Shown: positions 1 through 11,657 of the stretch, piece by piece
Layout: each line of letters starts with the position of its first letter
How positions within the stretch are numbered: position 1 is the stretch's first letter
The notes under the pieces: model-generated
Database searches by the model: none
Seen by the model: only the letters and a program-made list of their open reading frames with translations
What the model was told of the DNA's origin: nothing
Translations under genes and position numbers: made by a program
From: Maylandia zebra
Taxonomy: Eukaryota > Chordata > Actinopteri > Cichliformes > Cichlidae
Assembly: GCF_041146795.1 (NCBI RefSeq)
Contig: NC_135176.1
Location: forward strand, 23,561,786-23,625,785
Length of the DNA stretch: 64,000 nucleotides
Reading direction: 5' to 3'

Positions 1-3000
1 GGGTGAGGACAGTTCAAACACATGATTTAACTCCTCCAATTCCTTTACTGGAACTCTGAGTGAGGAGGTTAAAGTGCTGTCACATTTAAGGCCTAGTACT
101 GCTCACTGTCAGTGTTATTTCTTGACATTGTCACTACAATGTTCTTTGGCTCTAGTGACACATCTAATCTGTCTTCAACGTAGCACTTGCAACCCCAACC
201 CAGGACTCTCAGTTACCTATTTATCTTGTCAGCACACATTCTTCTTCTAACATTAACCACCCTGGTAAGCAGCTCTGTCCTTCCCCAGCCAACTGCATCC
301 TTTTCTTGAGGTGGGCATTGTCCTCTCACTCTTGCTCGCTGTCATTCAGTCCTTTTCCAGCTGCTTTTCAACACAAAGGTTCTTGTGCTTTTATAGAAGG
401 GTAATGACAAAACAATGTTGGGGATTGTTCGATTGCTGAATGAAAGCTTGTGTGGGGAAATTGCAGCAAACAAAACAGACTTTACAATAGAAGCAAATTA
501 TCATAAAAAAGAAAAAAAAGGATGTACTGTATAACACACCAGTTAAATGGATAGTAAATAATGACATTGTGCAAATAAACATACTCTGATTGAGGTATAA
601 TCAGCCAAGCGCTAGCACGGAATTAGGTGTTCATGTCATTGCTTGTACATGACACCTGTCCAGTCTGTCCTGTCAGAGTCCTCTAAATGAATCATGACAA
701 CATTTAATGAAGTCATTTCAGGCAGATATGATATGCTGTCCATCAACTAATGCAAACGTCCTGTTAATAATAAACTTGAATACGGAATTTGACATCCAAT
801 TTCATGGAAAATGGAAACAATATGTGGCTATACCCGTGAATGGTTAGCTTTTAAAGAACAGGTTTATATGTTAACATGCAATTTCCACTTTAGCATCTGT
901 TGAGCACTGAATATAGAACATTAGTTTAATGAATTAACATCAGCTGACACTGATAGCTAACATATGCCAGACAAATCTAACTCTTGTGTCTTTTCCAATT
1001 TAGTTCTGTCACTGGTGCACAAATGGTGTATTACATGCATATCTTGGGAAGAATGCAGTAATCCCTTTCGGTGACCTCCTGTTGTCAACAACATTTTGAG
1101 AATACCATTTATTACATTCACCAAGGATGTTATGATTTGGTAGAGTGTGTGCATGTGTGTCATAGTTCTTTCTGTAAACACGACAGTTCAAAAAGTTTCG
1201 AATTAATTCTGACAAAATTAGAAGGTCAGTAGATTTATATTGAAGTTATAATAAGGCTATATAAAGCTATTTAAAATGTCTTGTTTTACTGCTGTTGTTT
1301 GTATTGACAACATATAGTTACAGTAAATAGGGAATGATATATGGGGATTGTAAATACATTATTGTATTATGGCTTTGTTAGGTACATTACAGTAACAAGT
1401 TATAACCTTTTAAATACATAAAAATGTGAATACATGTACAATATGTGAACATAAGTAATTCACTGAAAACTTTTTTCCACTTTATTTATGACGTTTATAT
1501 GTTAAAAATATTAAAAGTAATTGTACTACTGTATGTTAAAATGGGTTTTAACAGGGCAAATAACAAAAACCTGCATGTTGCAATTGTTTTTACTGAACTA
1601 ACTTCTTAAAGTATGCTTCAAAGTCAAAATGAAACTATAGAACATCCAGTACTGCACCCTGAGATGAATCTGTCTTGGGGGTTTGTGCTCTCAGAGTGCT
1701 TCTTGTTACCTTTTTTACCTTTTGCCTTTTGCCAAATGCAATCTACAATAAAACCTAAATATAAACATACTGCATATGTTCATGGGTTTTGCAGAAGGTG
1801 AGAACATGATAAGCAACACAGCAGAATGGTTTGTAGGGAAGAAATGGCTTCCTAGTTGGCAGATAAAGCCCATGTAAGTCATATCTACTTACTGTAACAT
1901 AGCACCCAGCTTTGCATTTAACACTAGACTGCAGTTGATACAGCAATTAGCATTTGTGATGTGTTATATCTATTTATGCCGTACATATGTGTTGAGTTTT
2001 GGAGTTTCACTAAATTAAATAAACAAAGTAAACAGTCTGTCATCTTGGTGATACACATTCTTTAAAACCCACCACTTAGATGTCACACCTTTGGTAGCAA
2101 ACAGCTAAAAAGGAATTGTAATTAGTGTGCTCAGCTGCTGAAAATATGCTCTTAAAACTTCACAGAACACTTTAGCCAGCACTGAAAGTCAAACTTTCAC
2201 TTTCTTTTTCTTGCTGACATGCTAAAACACTCGCTGGGTGTAATTGCAGCAGGGTTCACTTTGAAGATTACACCTGCTTATGCTGAGATGTCAGAGCTGA
2301 AACATGTGGATGTGATGATCCTGACAGGGAGACGCGTCACAGCTTTTCTTGGCTGCTACGCAGTCATCATCCAACTAGTCAAATTCTGCTGCGGAGATGG
2401 AACAAGACTTTTCTTTTTGGCAGCTCTGAGTGCTTTTGTTGGAGAGTGTCTGACAAATCCAGGGGTACTTAAGTACCACTTTATCCTCACTTTTTAGACA
2501 TGGTTGTTTCAGCTGCTATGGTGAGTTCCTGTCTAGAGACAACATCATCATCAATTATCGACATCCTCCCACTTAACACTTTGAGAACTCATGAGATGAT
2601 TAAAAGAAGTGCAAGGAGATCTCAGGGTGTTTGATGCTTTCTTTTCTCATTTCACTGTTGAGGGAGTCAAATTTAATATGAAATTTACCATATTTATATG
2701 AGCATCTTGGTGTGGAGTCTGCATAAAAAGTGGATTGTTTAGGAATATTGTAGAAAGATATATTAATATTTTGCAACTTAACCAGATAAGTAATTACAGC
2801 TCATTTCATAGATTTTTATTAGACTAATATTTCTGACAATTATGTAAGATTTCAAATAAATTTTCTTTCATGTCCTTTTCTGGCAAAACTAACACGACTC
2901 CATTTCTTGTGGATGCAGAAAGCATGAGCAAGTCAAGAGTTTCAATTTTTGTCAGACCTTCTGAGCTTACCTGCATCACTGTGCAAATCTTTGGGGATTT

Positions 3001-3222
3001 CTAAGTGCTATACCTCAGTGTGCCCCAAATGCATTTTTTCCCATAAAATCCATTAGAGGACACAAATCTTCCCTGCCTCAGTCTTCTCTGCTGTCCTCTT
3101 GGTAGTTGTTCCTTGTTTCTCTGTCAGACCAGTGAGAGCAGATCTGAAAATATGTCCTGCTATTTCAGGTACATTAAGACAGAAACTCCTGTATTTATGT
3201 TCGATTAGTTGTGATATAGAAG
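1..3222. other. Unannotated AT-rich region, probably intergenic
   Basis: I find no open frame with recognisable domains, no paired terminal repeats and no RNA gene here. A 92-codon plus-strand ORF at 2219-2497 has no family signature or clear splice context. The stretch is ordinary AT-rich fish non-coding DNA as far as can be read. Confidence 0.5.
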
Positions 3223-3407
3223 TTATAATTTATGTTTGCTTTCTGCACGATATCCTTCTATAAGTCTTTTTATTTCTTCTCTGTCTGCTGATGCTTTCAT
3301 TATATGTGCTGTTTTTATCTCAGTCTGCATCACCACTTTGGTCCCTTCATCACCCTCTAACACTTCCACCCAGTCCATTAAAGTGACCCGAGTGTCATCA
3401 CAGTAGT
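3223..3407 (-). CDS. Possible terminal exon of an unrecognised gene
   Basis: On the minus strand a pyrimidine-rich acceptor (ttctttcttcattag) is followed by two bases of a split codon, 60 sense codons and TAA. The predicted C-terminus is hydrophilic and charge-rich. It includes MDWVEVLEGDEGTKVV, then a lysine/glutamate-rich probable helix (ADREEIKRLIEGYRAESKHK) ending in KL. Composition looks more protein-like than other short frames nearby, and the frame begins exactly at a plausible phase-1 acceptor. I do not recognise the protein and cannot identify an upstream exon between 3.4 and 11 kb. It could be the last exon of a gene entering from the right, a decayed retrocopy fragment, or chance. 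Confidence 0.35.
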
Positions 3408-4089
3408 CTAATGAAGAAAGAATGATGTGATTGATATAACAATGCGTGAATATGTCCATATTAAGCATTTGTTAATTTTCTTAAGCAACCTGTATACACC
3501 TTTTTTGAAACAACACATACTGTGGGAGTATGAAAAATCTGTCTTAAGAAGACAAGGCCATATTACTTAACTAAATTTACATAATTAAGTTAAATGTGAA
3601 AAAAGTTCCAACCTAACCCTGACAAAATCATTTTGTGTCGGTTGGCGATGGCTGGCGTTTCCATAACTTTGGGTGGATGACAGAGGTCAGAAGCCTCGGT
3701 TTGCTTCTTTCTCTGGTCACTAGCCAGCTGCACAGCAGACAACTCGTAGCCAGAGATGGCTTGTATGGGGACTCTGTAATGACCTGCTTATCCTCACCAG
3801 GTAGGCTGGAGAGACACACGGCTACAGCACTCTCTCTTCCCGGCCACGGCTAGGGCCACATTGTGGCCTCAATGTAAACAAGATATGCCTTTTCCCAAAT
3901 CACAGGACTGCATACCATCATCTAATAGGTTGTCCGTGTCCTGAGACAGGTGAGCTTGCTACGCTGTAAGCAAGATGATCACATTAAGGTTCTTTATATC
4001 ACTACAGCACACAAGACTAATGTGGTACATTGATGTATTTACTATACAATGATGTCAATCAAATGAGGATGTAAAAAATACTCTATCTC
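3408..4089. other. No feature recognised
   Basis: This is non-coding sequence upstream of the putative minus-strand exon. Overlapping short frames on both strands at 3.63-3.85 kb carry no recognisable motif. Confidence 0.4.
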
Positions 4090-4097
4090 ATCATCAC

Positions 4098-4762
4098 CAG
4101 CGCTGGGATCGTTACTCAAATAGCATTACACATTATTTGCTACTTTTCTTAAAAGTAATGCAGTTACTTAATTACTTTATGGAGAAAATAATTTGTTACA
4201 CCACGTGTTACATTAGTTTCTTATTACTCCATAAATTAACCGGAAATGCACATAATTACAATATAAACCTGTAAGTCTAAAGTCCCACACACCACCACAA
4301 ATCTATATTTTAATGAGGACACACATACAATCTTATTTTTAGGATTTACATTTGAACAAAGCTGACAACACAAGGCAGAATTGAAAACCAGCCCAAAGAG
4401 ACTTTAAAGCAATCACCACAGTGATTCTAGTGTAGAAACATGAATAGGTAGAAACAGAGGCTGTAGGCCTGACTGCTCCTCACTGGATTTGTTTCCTGTT
4501 GAAGATCAGACTCAGGGATCTGGCCGCTGGCCTGGGGTGGGCTTCCACTCAGCTTTATCATCACTCTGGGTTCATGTTTGTGTTGTATGCAGAGATTCTT
4601 TCTATTTGCCCAGTGTGCAGCTAACTGCAGCGCCTTTGTAACGCAGGTAGCAACACAATTGTAATTGTGAAGCAATTACTGAATGCATTACGTTACTGCT
4701 GAAAATTTAATGTGATTACATAAATGCTGTACTTTGTATGTTGTAAGTTTTACCTAACACTG
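4098..4762. mobile_element. hAT-type non-autonomous element (MITE)
   Basis: The left end begins CAGCGCTGGGATCGTTACTC and the reverse complement of the right end begins CAGTGTTAGG. The subterminal sequence is rich in 'taattactt'/'gttac' blocks, as in fish hAT MITEs. The flanking octamers atcatcac (4090-4097) and tccatcac (4763-4770) agree at 6 of 8 positions, as expected for an aged 8-bp hAT target duplication. There is no transposase frame. The family assignment comes from remembered consensus patterns. Confidence 0.6.
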
Positions 4763-4770
4763 TCCATCAC

Positions 4771-5074
4771 TGACTCCCATTGTACAGCCAAATGTTACTA
4801 ATCGAAGTGTGGACTTCGAGGTTCATTTTTAACTCATGATTCTCGGTTAGAAGTACATTCACTAATTTGTGAAGAATTTACCGGACACTTCCATAACAAA
4901 GTGCCTCATTTTCCAAGGCTCAAGAATAATTAGACAAGTGACTGACAAGCAGTGTCATTTACGTGAGAGGGCTGTTCCCTCATCATTGCATGACAGATTA
5001 AGCAGATAAAAAGTCTCGAGTTGATTTGAAGTGTTGAATTTGCATTTGGTAGCTGTTCACTTGAACTTTTAATA
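4771..5074. other. No feature recognised
   Basis: AT-rich non-coding spacer between the hAT MITE and the Tc1-like HTH relic. Confidence 0.4.
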
Positions 5075-5215
5075 TGAGGTCCGAAGTGCTATCGATGCAG
5101 GCGGAGGACGCCATCATAGGCTGAAAAACCAAAATATCTGCAAGACAGTAAAAACTATGGCACTGGCCAAATCAACAATCTGAAAAATTCTTAAAAAGAT
5201 GGAACAGCAACACCA
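5075..5215 (+). pseudogene. Tc1-like transposase N-terminal HTH relic
   Basis: A degenerate plus-strand reading resembles the paired-box-like helix-turn-helix of Tc1-type transposases. The clearest part reads ALAKSTI, a stop, then KILKKME, matching the family pattern 'GVAKSTIWYILKKKE'. A frameshift separates it from the preceding EDAII segment, and in-frame stops are present. No terminal repeats or DDE domain were found nearby, so this is a short dead fragment. Confidence 0.45.
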
Positions 5216-8200
5216 AAAGGCATTTTTTCATGAACACTGAGATTAAAAAATGTTGCAAGTTTGGATGTCAAACTGGCAGTGCAGAATGTTTAGTTTTACA
5301 TAAGCTGCCAAATGAGTAAAGCCAATAGAGCTTTTCCCACTTCACTGCAAATACAATTTGCCGCAACCAAATGTGGCCACTTCACCACCCACAAATATTC
5401 ACTGCATCAACAAGCTATCAGGACCACGTACTTCACGGGGATTTGTTTTCCAACAGACTTCTCCAAAATGTTTTAAGAAGTAGGCTGCATTAAATACTTG
5501 GTCTCAGAAAGCATCTGACGTGTGACTTATAATTCTAGCAATCAGCTTTGACATATGTATCTTTATTCATGTAGTATAATTTGCCTAAACTGTATCATCT
5601 CTTGCCATTAGTTGAAGGGCACGTTTGTGCATATACACACACGAATTTATATTGACAAACAGGTCTATGTTTTCGTAGTCTGTCCCCTTCTATTTTCTGT
5701 TATACACATCCCACAAGGCAAAGGCAGGGGTACAGCTGGGAGAATGCCATGCTGTCAGCACATCAATGAAAACATTACTTTCATTAGGCCCCATTATATC
5801 ACCACAGACATCCTTGTTAAAATGTCATTTGCTAATTTCTTTCAGTGCTCATTTCCACCCTGCTGTCCCAGCTGGATTAACATATTATTTATTAGGATAT
5901 GAAAGAAAACAAGCTCAAAGTCGATTAGCTAAAGTAAACAAGGACATAGAATGAAAAAATAGGAGGTGCACTTTCTTCATACCTCTCTTATCCACAGGAT
6001 ATGGGTGGAGGAGATCATAAAATGCAATTACCTTTGGGGTGCATTCATAGGAAGGGCCACTGTGGTACTCACATTACTTTAACTTTACAGAAATTTTGAT
6101 TGATTAATATGATACAAGCTTTCTATCATTAATTGCCAAAAAGCAATCAGAAAATTGACTGATGCGATAACAGTGATTTTTTTTTTTTTTTAGTGCAGAC
6201 CATTTATATGTACCAGATTTATTTGGTTTCTATATCACATTAACAAGTAATTGAGTTCATAAAAATATCTGGCATTTTGCTTGGGTGACAAAAGTTGAAT
6301 TATGCACGGGTATGTTTGGTACGTGGGCTGCACGCTGATAAACATGTCAGTAGGTGGTCTGCACATGTATGCTCTTAAAATAGCTCATAGAACAGACAGA
6401 GAAAATGTCAGTGATTTGAAGTTCGCACTTGCTTGCAGCTCCGTGACTGAGCTCAGATGTTTTAATGTTCAGAGTGACAATATGTAATGCAGATGCCTAG
6501 CAGGAACATCATTTACCATGTTATCATGTTATAGTGCTAACATTGATGAATAACCAATACAAAGCACAGATGACAGGTTTTCAGGTAATGGATCATAATC
6601 AAACTTTGTCTGAGGACTGAATGCCAGGTACTGATTTAGAAAATGCATAGAAAACAAACAGCAACCAATTCACTAATTCTGAAAGAGTTTTTGATTAAAA
6701 CAGCATTGCCATGGTGGGAAAATAAAACTATCACCAAAAAGGCCGAAACATCTGGCATTTTGTGTCTTCTCAATGATAATCAAAGTCAGCTTTGATTTCT
6801 GACTAAAAATGAAATAAAAATAAATGTAGTAAATGTAACTCGTAAAAGAGATTAGAGAAGGATTTAGCACTCACTCACTTTTGGAGTACTTACAATCAAC
6901 AGTTCTTATTGCAGTTGGTTGCTTTGATTCTAAAGAAGCATTACAGAGGATTGTAAAGCTTTTCTGCTTTCAAACACTGCTTTCTAAAACCTGTGAAGTC
7001 CAGAATAGACTGACGAATAATGTAACTTTGAATTATTTTATTTTATTTTTCCTATTTTGGGTTTTAGGATGCTTTATGTGGGTCTACTGGTTTTTCAAGC
7101 ATCTCTGTGTGTATGTATTAAACCCAATGTGTCTGCTCCTTCCCGCCTACGAACCTCATAGTAGACTGCTGTGTTTAAAGGCACTCTCTTTCTGGATGGC
7201 TGCCTACTGAAGTGGGATAAACCAGAAGCCTCAGTAGTTCCAAATCGGTTTGGGCCAGTGCCACTGCAAAGCACATTTCTGTGTCTGCAGGATGCCGTTT
7301 GCAGAGCATTGTTACTGTTATTTTTGAGTTTTGCCTTAAACTGCAAGATACACACAGACTGTTTTACATCATCTGCAGAAAAACTTGGAAATATATTTTT
7401 CTCAGGAAGAGTAAAATCAAAGACACAGCGGTTGAAATGCATAAAGTGGATAGATTTGCCTTGGTAAGACATTATAAACACGTAATGCTCCTTTACAACT
7501 CAATTCACTTACAGTTTAAGATATGATCATAATAATTTTTAAAATACCCTGTTTAAAATTTTATTTCCATTTTTCATTTTAAAATATGCAACAGTAATAG
7601 CAAAATGCATTAAAAATATTTGTAGCCTAAAGATGCAAATAGAAAAAAAACACGTAAACTTGGTGTTTAACTTGAACTGACTTAATAAAATCAGGATTAT
7701 CACTGACTGTGAATCTCTCCACTGTCTACTGTCATAAACTGGCACAAGAACAGTTAGAAGTGGAGTTGCACACAAGAGATTTACAAAAATAAAATGGAAT
7801 TTAGTGAAACTGAACTAAACTAAATAGATTAAGTGTGAAGGTCAACAATATTCGCAATGCAAGCGGATGATCGATGTGTGTCATATGCTCTGTGTGGCCA
7901 TTGAAGGTGCAGACACAAAGGAAGGTTAATGCCAGGTGGATGGAAGAGAGAGAATCACAGAGCCAGAGTGCTGCACTAGCTGACAACCCTCTCATGTCAG
8001 GCAGTGTCCCTCTAACATAGGGCTGGACTGCCTCCAAGACTGTTGGAGGGGCATCACAATTGAGCAGTGAGACGAAGTGTAGTGACATTTCGCTGAACTT
8101 AAAAAGCCACTGAGGTACTGCTACTGTGAAAATGATAATAACTCCTGCTCTGAAACAGTGGACACAGTCTGTCTGCATGTATGTGTGTGTATGTGCACAC

Positions 8201-11200
8201 ACAGTTTATCCAGACTGACCTGATGTTTGTTCTGCAATAGTGCGCTGTTACCCTTACATGACACGGAACAAAAATTCCCGAAAAGGACACAGGGATGACG
8301 TGGAGTATGCAACATATTTTTCTATGTCTGTTTGTCTGTCTGTAAACTTCTTCCACATGATGAGGAGCTTAGCACCAAAACTTGCCACACATATTAGACT
8401 CCTGATGGTTCTTATCTACATCACATACTATGGTTTCAATATGTTGCATAACAGCCACTCGCCAAAGGACTAAAATGATCTACCTGTAGTGTTTATACAG
8501 CTATAACCTTATAAACGCGTCTCTCTTTTTTATTTTAATCTAATTTATAACCTAATTCACTAATTTACAGTAGGTTCACTTTTTCCTGTGGTATGATATC
8601 ATGGTAAATTATACTGCACACCTAATGTGCATTTATATTATGTTTTTAGAGTATATTCTCTGAGATTATTTAACACTGCCTGGTTTGCAGCTGAAATGGT
8701 TGAAATTGTATATTATTTATATACAATTGTAATTCTAAAGTATTTTGTTCATGTCTAATAGTTTGATTTTAATGTTCTGACTGTATTTCCAATGAATACA
8801 GAGTTTATTTATTATAGTCTATGGTCTGAGCTGTTTTTTTTTTTTTATGTTTTTATTTAATATTCCATTGTATTTAGTTTTTGCATCATGGGCCCATACA
8901 GTGTAGCAGAAAATCTGACCAAGCATGACCATGACCCTAAAATCACATCTTCCTTTAACTTCTTTTATTTTATGCTATGTGGGAGCATTTGGTCCTTTTT
9001 AGTTATGTTGTGGTGACCTGTGAGCTTCAGCACTGTGACCCAGACAGTTATGCCAGCAGGAGCATAAACTCCTGATAAATACACCAAAGCTGGACAGGTC
9101 AAGGGTAGTTGCCAGAAATTTTGGATGACCTTTTGCTGAGGCTGAGAATTTGGGATAGGAGTAGCACAACAACAAGACAACTAATAAAAACGGCGCTTGG
9201 AATATCTCCACATGGGGCAAAGGGGTTTAGGAAGATGATTTAGGGCATCGGCACATTAGGCATGGTTTGATACCATATGTGTGGAGAAATAATTACCTTG
9301 CAGTGCACAGGCAAAATTACCATCACGTTTATGAAACGTCTGCACTGGCCAATTTAGTTGGCCTTTGTGAACCATCTGTATGTTATCTTTCTAACTTCTA
9401 AACATATTCTACCTGTAATCTGAATGCTGCCATGCCCCCATTTCTCCATAAAAGCAAACAATTTTAGCTTAAGGTGAAGTGGGAAAAGCAGAAAAGAGAG
9501 AAGTCAGCACCACTAGGGGGAAAAAATGTATTAGAATCTGCAAGTGAAAAAATTGAAATGACTGTTTCTGAGCTGTGCCTGAATGTAGTAATGGAGCTTC
9601 TTAATAAAGATTCCCTTGAGTTACTCACCGTTGCCTAAGTTAATGTCAAAACGTTTTTTTAAGTTAATATGAAAAAATCCACCACTCTACTTCTATAATC
9701 TGCCAGTTAAACAGATATGAATATTTACAGGTTGTAGGATGCTATATTGAGTGCTAATATCTATGGATTACTTAGCAATGACTCACATGTGGAAAGTATA
9801 AATGGGCACAAGAGACTCGCATACACTAAAAGAGACACTAAAATTTAATTATATCCCTTAGATACGTTTAAACAAGGGACATATTGGAAAATACTTATGA
9901 AAATGCTATAAGGGATAATGGATGCAATTTAGTTGGCAATTGTTGTAAATTGCTCTTGACAGCATCATTAGGTATATGCCTCAAAAGTAAACAGTGTTTT
10001 CATCCTATCTCCATATCTGCTCTAAGTACAGAAATATGCAGTTTAATCATCTGTGCCTTTGTGAAACACCATCAGGAGCGTGGCTTTGACAAACACCCCT
10101 GCTGCCTCTACTGCTAAAAGGCAAAGCCAAACGTGCTGCTTTCTTGTGGTTTAACAGTTATTACTTACCCATGCCTCTGAAGACAAGCTAAAAGATAAAC
10201 ATAACACGTCGTTTTGCTGGTCCACAAAAACTCTTGTTATCATGTAGGGAAGAGGGATTGCAGTCTCAGTGGTCGCACAGGTTCATTGGTGCAAATTTGA
10301 TTCTTATTCCCTTCACTCAGCTCGAGAGCGCAGCGTGAGAAGGTCGTCTCTTTCCCGCCTGCTGCTGCTGCTGAATGATTTCTAGTTGAACTGTAGTGTT
10401 GCGTGTCTTCACATGGAGACTATGCAATGGCACAAGGCAACATATCAATTACCCCCACCCAACTTGGGAGTATCACACACATGAGATCAGAGTTAGAAAG
10501 GCGACAGAAGAGGTGTCCAACTGAGGCAGAAAGAAAAAGAAAAATGGACCACAATTCCTGAGAATAAAGTGATCTTCACCTTATTATCTTTAAAGTTCAG
10601 TTGAAATGATGTCTTTATAGGAGATCAGTATCCCATTTCTAATAATTTGTTTATTTATATATATTTTATTTATATATTGAAAATTTTGCCATGACAGTAA
10701 ATAGACAGTGTCCATAGGATGCTAGCACCTCGGTTATTCACTACATCAGTGAGAAGGAGACTGATGAGATTAAACCCCTTTGTTCTAGTACAAGGTATCA
10801 GTCACACAGCGTATAGGACAAAAACCAGGAAAAATGAGTGGTTTGTAAGTCAATGCACCGAACTGGTCTGGAACCAGTTCCAAGTAATTGAGGGAACCAA
10901 CTGGTCGCCCAGAAGCTGAATGTGCAGCACCCTCCACTTCTGAGCTACTGCTTTCCATCGCAAGCTTCATAAAGATTAGTAAATAATTGCCATGTAATGC
11001 ACAAACACAAATAGAGGAACTGGAGTTACTGGACATAAATAGAACTTTTATTAACCAGGGTATGAAGTGCTTCACAGAAAGAAAATTTTAAAATATTATT
11101 AATCGAAAGAACTAATTACACATTAAAAAATAGCACTCTGAGAGCGCAACTCCCTGTTAAGAGCAAGAGCTACTCCAGATGTTGACGTTTTATGCTGATG

Positions 11201-11269
11201 TCAGTATCGTTAATATGGAAATCTAGTGAAGTATATTCATCTTTTTGTGTAATTGAGAAGTCATATACT
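5216..11269. other. Long unannotated stretch
   Basis: I recognise no gene or RNA and no clear mobile element in these 6 kb. Overlapping frames occur at 7.10-7.53 kb on both strands (up to 128 codons, minus strand) and at 7.8-8.5 kb, but none shows a protein-family motif or convincing splice sites. A poly-T run lies at 6178-6191. The base composition is AT-rich throughout. Confidence 0.4.
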
Positions 11270-11277
11270 GTTGTATT
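11270..11277. repeat. Left 8-bp target-site duplication of hAT
   Basis: GTTGTATT, identical to 15066-15073. Confidence 0.85.
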
Positions 11278-11657
11278 TAGAGCAGGGCGATATGGCCAAA
11301 AATATTTATCACGATATATATTTGAAAATTTGCGATAACGATATAACCGACGATATAATTGATGCGAGACAAAATACAACTCCACAACATTACTAGCGCA
11401 AAAAGACAACCTTCCATTTATTTTCACTTAAACAAGAAGCTGGTTTTTATGTACATTAAAGCTTTATAAAAATGTAACAGTGCAAATGCAAATTCCTTGC
11501 TGAAAGTTTAACCAAAAGGCATTTCCAGTAGAAATGGGCTGACATATCCTGAGCATAACCATGTATAATATCCACTGAAGTTAAAAAGAGGTGCTTTGCA
11601 ACATTAAACTGCAGTGTGCAGTACGCATTTTTCGGACCATAAGGTGCACGGGATTAT

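Noticed and set aside
2219..2497. 92-codon plus-strand frame starting MLKHSLGVIAAGF
   Set aside because: No family signature, splice context or neighbouring exon. Hydrophobic stretches alone do not support a gene.
7095..7481. 128-codon minus-strand frame overlapping two plus-strand frames
   Set aside because: No recognisable motif, and all three overlapping frames are equally plausible by chance.
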